Positions 26,934 to 36,199 of a stretch of DNA of 64,000 nt are shown piece by piece (position 1 is the stretch's first letter; each line of letters opens with the position of its first letter). Source of the DNA: Chthoniobacter flavus (lineage in GTDB: Bacteria > Verrucomicrobiota > Verrucomicrobiia > Chthoniobacterales > Chthoniobacteraceae); the NCBI GenBank assembly GCA_945861435.1, contig CAMAUX010000017.1, positions 1 through 64,000 of the forward strand, written 5' to 3'. A model generated the notes under the pieces. It had not been told where the DNA came from. It saw only the letters and a program-made list of their open reading frames with translations, and did no database searches. The translations under genes and the position numbers were made by a program.

Positions 26934-27892
26934 ACGAATCCGAACGCCAACTGGTGGACCTGTATCTCGACGGCGAACTGCCCGACGCCGAAAGCGTACC
27001 ATTACTCACACGTCTCGAGACGGATCCGCAGGCGATTTCTTACCTCGCGGAACGCGCCACCCTTCTCAGTGACCTGCGCCGCTCCCTGAAACGCCGTCAC
27101 TCACAGCAATGGGCGGTCGCTTCAACAGCGAAATCCTCCGAGTCGAGAGATGTCGCGCGCCCCCGCAATTCGCGTTGGTTTGCCTGGCCTCCGCTGGCGG
27201 CGGCAGCGGGCGTGGTGATCGGACTTTTCTGCGCTTCGGTCGCTTGGGCGGCAGCGTTGCCGTGGCTCTCGGAGGTGCGACAGTCCCTGAAGGTAGTCTT
27301 GAGCGAGAGCTTCGAGAAAGGCGTGGGCAAAACCATGCCGGGGTTGCCGCGCGTGGTGGGCGTGTGGAGTGGCGATGAGGCGGAGGCAGTAACTTCAACC
27401 CCCGCGATCAAGTCACAGAGTGGCGGCAAAATGCTGCGCTTTATCAGCGCCACTTATCCCGGTGAAGACTCACCGCGCAGCCAGTGGAGCGACGTGTATC
27501 GACTCGTGGATGTGCGCGGACTCGCGGGTGCAGGGCAGAGCGTGGCGCGGCTCTCGGCCAGCTTTCTTCAGGACACTCTGTCACCGGAGCAACGATTCGC
27601 CGGGCGTGCGGAAGCGCTCGCGATCGACAAGGAATTGAGCGCCCTCCCCTCGCCGCTGACCCTCGCATGGCTCGAGCAGAACAACAGTGCAATGGGCGCG
27701 CGCGGAGCCGTGCTGACAGCGGCCCGCACATGGCAACATGTGTCCGTCGAAGTGCCAATCACAAGGGAGACACGCTACATCATGCTCCACCTCGCCATGG
27801 TTCAAGAGCAGCCCAACATCCATTCCGGGGCAGTGCAGTTTGCTGGACACTTTATTGACGACGTGAAGATGGAAGTCGTTAGCCGCCCTTGA
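26930..27892 (+). CDS. Anti-sigma-like membrane protein with exported domain (module 1)
   Basis: The 320-residue product starts in the ATGA overlap with the sigma gene. Residues 1-60 form a cytoplasmic helical region (ERQLVDLYLDGELPDAESVP), like the N-terminus of FecR-type anti-sigma proteins, without a zinc-binding His/Cys cluster. A membrane helix lies near 82-105 (LAAAAGVVIGLFCASVAWAA). About 215 exported residues follow, with SGGKMLRFI and SDVYRLVDVRG. The exported part looks like a beta-sandwich sensor, possibly carbohydrate-binding. The protein encoded at 54216 shares the helix, the GGKMLRF block and the SDV-LVD block. RseP could cleave it; that is inference. Confidence 0.82.
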   Translation: MNESERQLVDLYLDGELPDAESVPLLTRLETDPQAISYLAERATLLSDLRRSLKRRHSQQWAVASTAKSSESRDVARPRNSRWFAWPPLAAAAGVVIGLFCASVAWAAALPWLSEVRQSLKVVLSESFEKGVGKTMPGLPRVVGVWSGDEAEAVTSTPAIKSQSGGKMLRFISATYPGEDSPRSQWSDVYRLVDVRGLAGAGQSVARLSASFLQDTLSPEQRFAGRAEALAIDKELSALPSPLTLAWLEQNNSAMGARGAVLTAARTWQHVSVEVPITRETRYIMLHLAMVQEQPNIHSGAVQFAGHFIDDVKMEVVSRP

Positions 27893-27971
27893 ATAAACTG
27901 ACCGCGACTCTGAGCGGTTCGAGATCCCGCACACCGCATCAACCTCTTTCCCCAGTCTCACCACCGAACGC

Positions 27972-29267
27972 ATGCACTCCCATCCCTCCTATTCACAGCC
28001 TCCGCTCAGTCGCCGCCAATTCCTCCGTGCGGGCTCGGCGGTGCTGGCTCTGCCATTTCTCGAAGCACTCGCGCCACGACTGGCTCGTGGTGCATCCGCG
28101 CCACCGCCAAAGCGCATGGTGTGCATCATGACGAACACCGGCCTGCTGGCGGACAACTTCTGGCCGAAGGAAACGGGGCGGAGCTACGCGCCGTCGCGCT
28201 ATCTCGCCCATCTGGAGCAGGTCCGCGGGCGTTATTCGGTGATGAATGGCCTCTCGCACCCGGATAATTCCGGCGGACATGTGGTGGAGAAAAGCTTCCT
28301 CACCGGCGCGCGGTTTCCGTCGTCCGCCGTTTTCAAAAACAGCATCTCGGTCGATCAGCTTGCGGCGGAATCGCTCGGTCATCACACGCGCTTTCCCTTC
28401 CTCGCACTCGGCGTGAACGGCCAGCACGACGGGCTGCTCTCAGTCTCGCGCGATGGCGTATTCATCCCGCCCGAGCTGAGCCCGGCCAAGGTGTATCAGC
28501 GCCTCTTCACCCCGGACACGGCAGCCGAAAGCGAGCAGCGAATGCGCGAGATCGGCCAGCGCGTGAGCACCCTCGACTTTGTGAATGACAAAGCGAAGCG
28601 CCTCTCGCAAAGCCTCGGCGAGGAGGACCGAGCGCGGCTCGACCAGTATCTCACCTCGGTGCGCGAGTTGGAGCAGCGCCTCGAGCAGGCGCGGGTGTGG
28701 CAGCAGCGAGAAAAGCCACGCGTCACCGTGCCTCAGCCGCAGGACATCTTGGACAACACGCAGGACGTGGATCGCGCACAGCTCATGTACGACATGACCC
28801 TGCTCGCCCTCCAGAGCGACAGCACGCGCATCGTCACGCTCTATCTGAATCCTCTCGAGATCCTCGTGAAACTGCCCGGTGTGAACGACCGCACGCACAC
28901 GCTCACGCATCACGGCAACGAGCCGGAGAAACTGGAACAACTCGCCAAAGTCGAAGAAGCAGGACTGAAGAATCTCGGCCGCTTCCTCGCGGGGCTCGCT
29001 GCGGTGAATGAAGGCGGAAGCAGCCTGCTCGAAGACACGGCGGTGCTCTTTGGCTCGAACATGTCGAACGGTAGCAACCACTCAAACGTAAACCTGCCGG
29101 TCGTCCTCGCAGGCGGACGCTTCAAGCACGGCCAGCACATCCAGTTCGACCTGAAAAACAACACACCGCTCTGCAATCTCTTCGTCTCCATGCTCCAGCA
29201 CATGGGCCTCGAGCGCGATGCCTTCTCCTCCAGCACGGGAACTCTTACCGGACTGGAAATGGCATGA
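27972..29267 (+). CDS. Tat-exported DUF1552 protein (module 1)
   Basis: The 431-residue product has a canonical twin-arginine leader (LSRRQFLRAGSAVLALPFLE). The DUF1552 body follows: KRMVCIMTNTGLLADNFWP, YSVMNGLSHPDNSGGHVVEK, SISVDQLAAESLG, YLTSVRELEQRLEQARVW, and LLEDTAVLFGSNMSNGSNHS leading to LPVVLAGG. It lies 79 bp after the anti-sigma-like gene, and its stop overlaps the DUF1592 gene start (ATGA). In this set DUF1552 comes first, the reverse of sets 1 and 3. Confidence 0.9.
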   Translation: MHSHPSYSQPPLSRRQFLRAGSAVLALPFLEALAPRLARGASAPPPKRMVCIMTNTGLLADNFWPKETGRSYAPSRYLAHLEQVRGRYSVMNGLSHPDNSGGHVVEKSFLTGARFPSSAVFKNSISVDQLAAESLGHHTRFPFLALGVNGQHDGLLSVSRDGVFIPPELSPAKVYQRLFTPDTAAESEQRMREIGQRVSTLDFVNDKAKRLSQSLGEEDRARLDQYLTSVRELEQRLEQARVWQQREKPRVTVPQPQDILDNTQDVDRAQLMYDMTLLALQSDSTRIVTLYLNPLEILVKLPGVNDRTHTLTHHGNEPEKLEQLAKVEEAGLKNLGRFLAGLAAVNEGGSSLLEDTAVLFGSNMSNGSNHSNVNLPVVLAGGRFKHGQHIQFDLKNNTPLCNLFVSMLQHMGLERDAFSSSTGTLTGLEMA

Positions 29268-31972
29268 GACGCGGTGTTGGCATCCTTCTGCTCCGCGCAC
29301 TTTTCATCTCACTCCCGGCCACGGTCAGTCCGGCCGCTGAGGAGCTGCGCGTTTATCTCGAAGCGCATTGTTTCGACTGCCATGACTCGACGACCAAGAA
29401 GGGCGGTCTCGATCTCGAAGCATTGCCGATGCAACTCGATGCGCGCGATCCATTCGCGAAATGGTCGCTCGTGCACGACCGCATCGCCGCAGGTGAAATG
29501 CCGCCGAAGTCGCGACGCGAGCGCCCTTCCGAAAAAGAAAACGCGGACGCGCTGAAGCTCCTCGACAACCGACTCCACGACGCCGATGCCGCGCACATTG
29601 CAAAGACCGGACGCGCGCTGTTCCGCCGCCTCTCCGCGCAAGAATACGAGAACGCGTTGCGTGACCTCCTGCATCTGCCCGGATTGCGGATCAAGCATCT
29701 GCTACCCGAGGACGAGCGTCGCCACGGCTACAACAAAATCGGCCAGGCGCTCGATCTCTCGAACGTGCATCTGAACCAGTTCATGGATGCGGCAGACCTC
29801 GCCCTCACCAGCGCCATCGCAACCCGCAGCACACCGCCGCCAGTGCGCCGCGTGCGATTCGGCGGAGCCGCGATCCCGGATGCGATGACCTGGATGGCGC
29901 ATGGCAGTGCCGTGCCGTTGAAGGATAAGCAATACGATCCCGTGGTGCCGCTGCCGTCTCCCGACGACGATCTCAATGCGAACCAGGAGTTGAAGAAATC
30001 GCGTTACGCCACGCTCGGCAGAGTGCTCCGCGATTACCCGCACGCCGGCGGATACTTCACCGGCGCGACACATCGCCCGATGATTTTTTCACTGGAATAC
30101 GCGCCCATCTACGCGGGCGAATATCGCATCCGCACCTCCGCGTGGGGCTTCTGGTGGGATCGCGGCAAGGTGGAGCCGCCGCATCGCGATGAATCCTTCG
30201 CGCTCACCGCGTGGCTGCCCTCCGACGGGCCGCGCTTCGTGCATTCGCCGTCGCGCTGGCTCGGGCTCTTTGATGTGTCGTCACTCGAAAGCCGCGTGCA
30301 TGAATTCACCGGCTGGTTCGATGTGAATGATGAACTGGTCTTCGACATCGGCACGCTGAACGGCCACGAAAAAACCACCGGTCGTTTCCCCGGCGACGCG
30401 AAGGGCGCATGCACCGTCTATTCTGGTCCGGGCATCGCGCTCGATTGGGTGGAAGCGGAAGGCCCCATCTTCGATCAATGGCCGCCGCGCAGTCACACAG
30501 CCATCTTCGGCGATCTGCCGATTCGCTCGCTGGAGAGGGATACCGACATCATCCCGCCGAAACGCACGCCCGTGCGGCAGCGCTCGCATTCGAGCATGGC
30601 TCGACCAACCAACGCTTCGATTCCCAAGGAAGAAAGCGAACCGCCGCTGGAGAGCGTCTTCACCGCACATCCGCAGGAGGACGCCACGCGCCTGCTCGCG
30701 CAGTTTTTGCCGCGCGCGTTTCGTCGTCCCACCACGGCGGATGAAGTGCAGGGTTATGTGCAGATCGTCACGCGCGAGTTGGAGCGCCACGCGTGCTTCG
30801 AGGACGCCATGAAAGAAGCCTGCAAGGCCGCACTGTGCTGCCCGGATTTCCTTTTTGTCGGTGGCGATACGATCGCCGATGCAATGACATCGCGCCCTCG
30901 ACTCACCGACCGCGCCCTCGCCGAGCGCCTCGCGCTTTGGTTTTGGAACAGCGTGCCCGACGAACAACTCCTTGCGCTCGCCAACGAAGGTCGCCTGCAT
31001 CTTCCCGAAACCCTCAAGCACCAGACCGATCGCCTCCTCGCCGATCCGCGATCGGATCGGTTCATCGCCGACTTTACCGACCAGTGGCTCGACCTGCGCA
31101 AGATCGACGCCACCCAGCCCGACCTGCGGATCTATCCCGAGGCCCGCGAGCACTTGAAGCACAGCATGATCGATGAGACGCGCGCTTATCTGCGCGAGTT
31201 GATCACGCACGATCTCAGCGTCACGCATCTCGTAAAATCGGACTTCGCAATGCTCAATCAAAGCCTCGCCATCCACTATGGCGTGCCCGGTGTCACCGGC
31301 TGCGGTCTCCGCCGCGTTCCCTTGCCTCACGACACTCCGCGCGGCGCGTTCATCACTCAGGCCGCTGTCTTGAAAGTCACTGCCAACGGCACCACCACGT
31401 CTCCCGTTACTCGCGGCGCGTGGATCAACGAGCGCATCCTCGGAAACATCATCCCACCACCTCCCGCCGGAGTGCCCGCGATCGATCCCGACACGCGCGG
31501 CGCGACGACCATTCGCGAGAGTTTGGAAAAGCACCGCGCAGACACGCGCTGCGCGGGTTGCCACGCCAAGATCGATCCGCCCGGCTTTGCATTGGAGAGC
31601 TTCGATGTCATCGGCGGCTTTCGGAATCGCTACCGCTCGCTCTTTACCGGCTCCCCGCTGATGGAGTTCCATTTCCCCACCGGCTGGGACCCACGCGTGC
31701 GGCTCAATCAATCAGTAGACCCTTCAGGCCAACTCCCGAGTGGCGAGCCCTTCCAAAACCTCACCGGCTTCCAATCGCTGGTCCTTCGCAATCCCGATGC
31801 TCTCGCTGCGAACATGGTCCGCCAGCTCCTCATGTATGCCACCGGCTCCGAGCCCCACTACTCCGACCGCCGCGACGTTGGCCGCATCCTCGCGCAAACA
31901 AAGCCGAAGAACCACGGCCTCCGCTCCCTCATCGACGCGATCGTGCAGAGCGAGCTGTTTCGCACGAAGTAA
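29264..31972 (+). CDS. Exported DUF1592-family diheme cytochrome-like protein (module 1, copy 1)
   Basis: The 902-residue product starts in the ATGA overlap. The signal peptide runs to about residue 25 (ALFISLPATVSPAAE). Heme motif CFDCH lies at 36-40 and a second motif, CAGCH, at 763-767 in CAGCHAKIDPPGFALESFD. DUF1587, DUF1592, DUF1588 and DUF1585 regions are recognisable (LSAQEYENALRDLLHLPGLR, LPRAFRRPTTADEVQGYVQI, LTDRALAERLALWFWNSVPD, TANGTTTSPVTRGAWINERI). A central stretch of about 250 residues after residue 190, containing RIRTSAWGFWWDRGKVEPP and VHEFTGWFDVNDELVFD, is an added domain seen in neither set 1 nor set 3. It has a close tandem copy 27 bp downstream. Confidence 0.9.
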   Translation: MRRGVGILLLRALFISLPATVSPAAEELRVYLEAHCFDCHDSTTKKGGLDLEALPMQLDARDPFAKWSLVHDRIAAGEMPPKSRRERPSEKENADALKLLDNRLHDADAAHIAKTGRALFRRLSAQEYENALRDLLHLPGLRIKHLLPEDERRHGYNKIGQALDLSNVHLNQFMDAADLALTSAIATRSTPPPVRRVRFGGAAIPDAMTWMAHGSAVPLKDKQYDPVVPLPSPDDDLNANQELKKSRYATLGRVLRDYPHAGGYFTGATHRPMIFSLEYAPIYAGEYRIRTSAWGFWWDRGKVEPPHRDESFALTAWLPSDGPRFVHSPSRWLGLFDVSSLESRVHEFTGWFDVNDELVFDIGTLNGHEKTTGRFPGDAKGACTVYSGPGIALDWVEAEGPIFDQWPPRSHTAIFGDLPIRSLERDTDIIPPKRTPVRQRSHSSMARPTNASIPKEESEPPLESVFTAHPQEDATRLLAQFLPRAFRRPTTADEVQGYVQIVTRELERHACFEDAMKEACKAALCCPDFLFVGGDTIADAMTSRPRLTDRALAERLALWFWNSVPDEQLLALANEGRLHLPETLKHQTDRLLADPRSDRFIADFTDQWLDLRKIDATQPDLRIYPEAREHLKHSMIDETRAYLRELITHDLSVTHLVKSDFAMLNQSLAIHYGVPGVTGCGLRRVPLPHDTPRGAFITQAAVLKVTANGTTTSPVTRGAWINERILGNIIPPPPAGVPAIDPDTRGATTIRESLEKHRADTRCAGCHAKIDPPGFALESFDVIGGFRNRYRSLFTGSPLMEFHFPTGWDPRVRLNQSVDPSGQLPSGEPFQNLTGFQSLVLRNPDALAANMVRQLLMYATGSEPHYSDRRDVGRILAQTKPKNHGLRSLIDAIVQSELFRTK

Positions 31973-31999
31973 GCTCTTATCCGTCCATCCTCCCCAACC

Positions 32000-34693
32000 A
32001 TGCGCATCGCGCTTCTCATTGTTCTCATGACCTCGACGCTCTGCGCAGCGAATGCGGACCTGCGCAGCTACCTCGAAGCACATTGTTTCGACTGCCATGA
32101 CTCCACTTCCAAGAAGGGCGGACTCGATCTCGAAGCATTGCCGACGCAACTCGATGCTCGCGATCCATTCGCGAAGTGGTCGCTCGTGCACGACCGCATC
32201 GCCGCAGGTGAAATGCCGCCGAAATCGCGACGCGAGCGTCCTTCCGAAAAGGAAAACACGGAGGCGCTCAAGATCCTCGACAACCGACTGCACGACGCCG
32301 ATGCCGCGCACATTGCAAAGACCGGACGCGCGTTGTTCCGTCGCCTCTCCGCGCAGGAATACGAGAATGCGTTGCGCGACCTGCTGCATCTGCCCGGATT
32401 GCGGATCAAGCATCTGCTACCCGAGGACGAGCGCCGCCACGGCTACAACAAAATCGGCCAGGCGCTCGATCTCTCGAACGTGCATCTGAGCCAGTTCATG
32501 GACGCGGCAGACCTCGCCCTCACCAGCGCCGTCGCCACCCGCAGCACACCACCGCCAGTTCTGCGGAAGCATTATGGCGGAACCAGCGGCTCAGAGAACT
32601 GGAACTGGATCGCGCGGGGAGACGCGGTGCTTTTGAAGAACAAGCAGTTCGATCCTCTGCTGCCGCTACCCGCGCCCGATCAGGATCTCTGGGGCGCGAA
32701 GGGCTCGGCCGATGTAAAACAGCGCAACGAATCACTCGGGACCAAGCTCCGCGACTACGAGGGAGCCATCGGCTTCTTCACCGGTCCCATCGAGCGCACG
32801 TTCAACATGACCATGCAGTTCTCGCCGGTTTATCCCGGGACATATCGCATCCGAACCTCCGCGTGGGGCTTCTGGTGGGATCAGGGCAAGGTGGAGCCGC
32901 CGCAGCGCAACGAGTCCTTCATGCTCTCCGTTTGGCTTCCCTCGGACGGCCCTCGCTTCATTCATTCACCCTCGCGCCGGCTCGGCATGTTTGATGTTCC
33001 CGGCCTGCAAAGCCGCGTCCACGAATTCACCGGCTGGTTTGATGTGAACGAGGAACTCCTCTTCGAAATGGGCACGCCGAACGGTTACGAGAAAAACACC
33101 GGACGCTGGGCATCGCAGTCGCCGGGATCGTGCGCCGTCTATTCCGGCCCCGGCATCGCGCTCGACTGGTTTGAGGTGGAAGGTCCGATCTTCGAACAAT
33201 GGCCGCCGCGCAGCCACACCGCGATCTTTGCCGATCTGCCCATCCGCCCGCTCGAGAACGACAGCGGCATCATCAAGCCGAAGCGCGAGCCTGTGCGGCA
33301 GCGCTCACGCAACAATGGAACCCGCCCCAGCAACAGCGAACTCACCAAGGGTGAAAAACAGCCGCCGATGGAAAGTGTCTTCAGCGAGCATCCGCAGGAG
33401 GACGCAACGCAGCTGCTCGAGCAGCTGCTTCCGCGCGCCTTTCGTCGTCCTGTACCTCCCGAAGAGGTGCGTGGCTACGTGGAAATCGTCACGCGGGAGC
33501 TGAAGGAACACGCGTGCTTCGAGGACGCGATGAAGGAGGCGTACAAGGCCGCGCTTTGCTCCCCGGACTTCCTTTTCATCGGCCACACAATCTTGGCGGA
33601 GAACGACGCGCCGCGCATCCGGCTCAGTGACCGCGCTCTCGCCGAACGGCTCGCTCTTTGGTTTTGGAACAGCATCCCCGATGCGGAACTCCTCGCGATT
33701 GCGAACGAGGCTCACCTGCACCTGCCCGAAAACCTCAAGCGGCAAACCGACCGCCTCCTCGCCGATCCACGCTCGGATCGGTTCGTCGCCGACTTCACCG
33801 ACCAATGGCTCGACCTCCGGAAAATCGACGCCACCCAGCCCGAGACCAAGCTGTATCCGGAAGCGCGCGAGCACCTGAAGCACAGCATGATCGCGGAAAC
33901 GCGCGCCTTCCTCCGCGAGCTGATCACGAAAGACCTCAGCATCACGCACGTCGTGAGATCCGACTTCGCGATGCTCAATCAAAGTCTCGCCGATCACTAC
34001 GGCATCGCGGGCGTCTCCGGCTGTGACTTTCGGCGCGTTCCTTTGCCGCCGGGCAGCCCACGCGGTGCGTTCCTCACGCAGGCTGCCGTGTTGAAGGTCA
34101 CCGCCAACGGCACCACCACCTCGCCCGTCACTCGCGGCGTATGGATCAACGAACGCATTCTCGGCAATCACATCCCTCCCCCGCCGGCCGGCGTGCCCGC
34201 GATTGATCCCGACACCCGTGGCGCAAAGACCATCCGCGAGCAGTTGGAAAAGCATCGCTCCGACGCGCGCTGCGCCGGATGTCACGCGAAGATCGATCCA
34301 CCCGGCTTTGCTCTGGAGAGCTTCGATGTCATCGGCGGCTTTCGCGAACGTTACCGCTCGCTCACCACCGGCGACACGCAGGCCACGTTTCATTTCGCCT
34401 CCGGCTTTGCACCGAGGATCCGTCTCCATCTGCCCGTGGATCCCTCCGGTCAGCTCCCCACCGGCGAGCCCTTCAAAACCCTCACCGACTTCCAAGAGCT
34501 CGTCCTTCGCAACCCCGATGCTCTCGCCACAAACATGATCCACCAGCTCCTCATGTATGCCACGGGCTCCGAGCCCCACTACTCCGACCGCCGCGAAGTC
34601 ACACGCATCCTCTCCCAAACGAAACCCAGCCACCACGGCTTCCGCTCCCTGATCGACGCCATTGTGCAAAGCGAACTGTTCCTCACGAAGTAG
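32000..34693 (+). CDS. Exported DUF1592-family diheme cytochrome-like protein (module 1, copy 2)
   Basis: The 897-residue product is a tandem duplicate of the preceding gene. The signal peptide is short (IALLIVLMTSTLCAANA); heme motif CFDCH is at 29-33 and a second, CAGCH, lies near residue 760. From about residue 24 to 181 it is nearly identical to copy 1. The next roughly 100 residues are clearly diverged (LRKHYGGTSGSENWNWIARG here against RRVRFGGAAIPDAMTWMAHG there). The two then become similar again through RIRTSAWGFWWDQGKVEPP to the end. This mosaic suggests gene conversion or selected divergence of one surface. Confidence 0.9.
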   Translation: MRIALLIVLMTSTLCAANADLRSYLEAHCFDCHDSTSKKGGLDLEALPTQLDARDPFAKWSLVHDRIAAGEMPPKSRRERPSEKENTEALKILDNRLHDADAAHIAKTGRALFRRLSAQEYENALRDLLHLPGLRIKHLLPEDERRHGYNKIGQALDLSNVHLSQFMDAADLALTSAVATRSTPPPVLRKHYGGTSGSENWNWIARGDAVLLKNKQFDPLLPLPAPDQDLWGAKGSADVKQRNESLGTKLRDYEGAIGFFTGPIERTFNMTMQFSPVYPGTYRIRTSAWGFWWDQGKVEPPQRNESFMLSVWLPSDGPRFIHSPSRRLGMFDVPGLQSRVHEFTGWFDVNEELLFEMGTPNGYEKNTGRWASQSPGSCAVYSGPGIALDWFEVEGPIFEQWPPRSHTAIFADLPIRPLENDSGIIKPKREPVRQRSRNNGTRPSNSELTKGEKQPPMESVFSEHPQEDATQLLEQLLPRAFRRPVPPEEVRGYVEIVTRELKEHACFEDAMKEAYKAALCSPDFLFIGHTILAENDAPRIRLSDRALAERLALWFWNSIPDAELLAIANEAHLHLPENLKRQTDRLLADPRSDRFVADFTDQWLDLRKIDATQPETKLYPEAREHLKHSMIAETRAFLRELITKDLSITHVVRSDFAMLNQSLADHYGIAGVSGCDFRRVPLPPGSPRGAFLTQAAVLKVTANGTTTSPVTRGVWINERILGNHIPPPPAGVPAIDPDTRGAKTIREQLEKHRSDARCAGCHAKIDPPGFALESFDVIGGFRERYRSLTTGDTQATFHFASGFAPRIRLHLPVDPSGQLPTGEPFKTLTDFQELVLRNPDALATNMIHQLLMYATGSEPHYSDRREVTRILSQTKPSHHGFRSLIDAIVQSELFLTK

Positions 34694-34716
34694 GAGCGCG
34701 GACCTGTTGCCTTTGA

Positions 34717-34738
34717 GAGGCTTCCCCCTCGAAGCCTC
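34717..34738. terminator. Stem-loop between convergent genes
   Basis: GAGGCTTC (34717-34724) and GAAGCCTC (34731-34738) form a perfect 8-bp stem with a 6-base loop in the 71-bp gap between two convergent genes. A CCGTTTTAGG stretch follows about 13 bases later. It could stop transcription from both sides, but the T-run is short and distant. Confidence 0.45.
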
Positions 34739-34764
34739 GCCCCACAGCCGTTTTAGGTTGAGGA

Positions 34765-36162
34765 CTAGACCCGGCTCAGACTCCCGGTGTACCCACCAAA
34801 GGAGTCCGTCTCCACGCCCAACCTCTGCAAGATGGTGACGAATAAGTTCGAGAGCGGAAGCTCCTCCACCTCCACTTTCCCGGTCCATCCCGCGTCAGAA
34901 TCAATTCCCGCACCGGCCTGGTTGTCCTCGTTGCCTTTGCCGAATTTCAGATAGCGACCGTTGCTGAAGCCCAGATTTTTCCCACCGGCGGAAATGATCG
35001 GATAATTGCGAGAGAGATGGAAACTACTGGATGCAGAACCGTGCATGGCAAAGGTGTTGTCCAGCATGTTGCCATTCCCAGCGGGTTCGGCCGTTTCCTT
35101 GAGTCGCTGCACGAACCGACCAAACTCTTCCGCCTGATAGCGATTATACGTCCCTAGGTTCTGCCAGCCGCCGGGCTTCTTGACCGCATGCGTCAAACCA
35201 TGGGCACCTGGAAGCCCCACCGCCATGGATAGCAGGTCGTGCGGTCCCTCTCCGTTTTCCCGCCCCAGCTGGAACGTCGCCACGCGCGTGGTGTCGCTCA
35301 GAAATGCGAGGTAGATCAGCTCATACATCGTCTGGAAGTAGATCCGCGCCTCTTTGGGATCCGCATCCAGATTCAGATTCCGCGTATCCACCTGGGGAAT
35401 CGGCATGTCGATCCAGCGCTGCGCCTTCGCCAGCTTCACCTCCGTGTCCCGCACCGCATCGAGATAATGCTGGAGCGTCTCCTGATCGCGTTTGGAGAGC
35501 TGGCGCCGGAGCGAGCGCGTGTTCTCAATCAACAGGTCCAGAGCGCTCTTGCTTCGCGCCAACCGCTCGGCCGCCTCTCTACCGCTCGTGACAAAAAGCA
35601 TCTCAAAAATCTGACGAGGTTTGTTCATCGCGGGAATCGGACGTCCCTCACGGTTGAAGGATTGCGTTTGCGCGCCGCGCGGACCGCCCGTGCCCCCGTT
35701 GGTCGACATCACCACCGAGGCGTGCCGTGTGAAATCCCCCATGTGCTCGGCACAAACTTGATCCAACGAGATCGTGTTCTGATAAGGCCCGTTCCCGCCA
35801 ATGGCCGCCCCGGTCAGGTACTGGTCAGCATTCGAATGCCCGTGCACCCGCCTCGCCGCTGGATGCGACAGCCCTGAGTAAATCGTGATGTCACTCCGCA
35901 GTGGATCCAGCACGTCGAGCACCTTCGTCAGTACGAAGTCTTTTTCGCCACCCCGTGGAAACCAGCTCCAATCCTCCCAAGCTGGATCCGACTTCAGCGG
36001 CAACCCCACGCCATCGGGGTGATAGACACTCAGGAACCGCTTAGGTGTGGAGTCTTTGGGGGAAACACTCGCCGCGAAAGTTTCGAACCATGGCAATGCC
36101 AAGGCCAACCCGGTGCCACGAAGAAACGCTCGCCGACTTAGTGGTAGTGTTTTCCCATTCAT
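34765..36162 (-). CDS. Tat-exported DUF1552 protein (set 3)
   Basis: The 465-residue product has a twin-arginine leader (PLSRRAFLRGTGLALALPWF). The DUF1552 body follows: KRFLSVYHPDGVGLPLKSD, SDITIYSGLSHPAARRVHGH, NTISLDQVCAEHMGDF, YLDAVRDTEVKLAKAQRWID, and MLDNTFAMHGSASSSFHLSR leading to YPIISAGG. It differs from the other two DUF1552 proteins in the metal-site-like final region (FHLSRNYP in place of HSHGNANLP), so the set may have its own substrate. It is transcribed after the DUF1592 gene at 36200-38836, 37 bp apart. Confidence 0.9.
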   Translation of the reverse strand: MNGKTLPLSRRAFLRGTGLALALPWFETFAASVSPKDSTPKRFLSVYHPDGVGLPLKSDPAWEDWSWFPRGGEKDFVLTKVLDVLDPLRSDITIYSGLSHPAARRVHGHSNADQYLTGAAIGGNGPYQNTISLDQVCAEHMGDFTRHASVVMSTNGGTGGPRGAQTQSFNREGRPIPAMNKPRQIFEMLFVTSGREAAERLARSKSALDLLIENTRSLRRQLSKRDQETLQHYLDAVRDTEVKLAKAQRWIDMPIPQVDTRNLNLDADPKEARIYFQTMYELIYLAFLSDTTRVATFQLGRENGEGPHDLLSMAVGLPGAHGLTHAVKKPGGWQNLGTYNRYQAEEFGRFVQRLKETAEPAGNGNMLDNTFAMHGSASSSFHLSRNYPIISAGGKNLGFSNGRYLKFGKGNEDNQAGAGIDSDAGWTGKVEVEELPLSNLFVTILQRLGVETDSFGGYTGSLSRV

Positions 36163-36199
36163 AAAATATTTCGGTAAATGAGTTCGCCGGGGGATTACC

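Noticed and set aside
30281-34888. Minus-strand open frames of about 500 codons opposite the DUF1592 genes
   Set aside because: The plus strand has clear signal peptides, heme motifs and DUF domains; the antisense frames are similar to each other only because the genes are duplicated.
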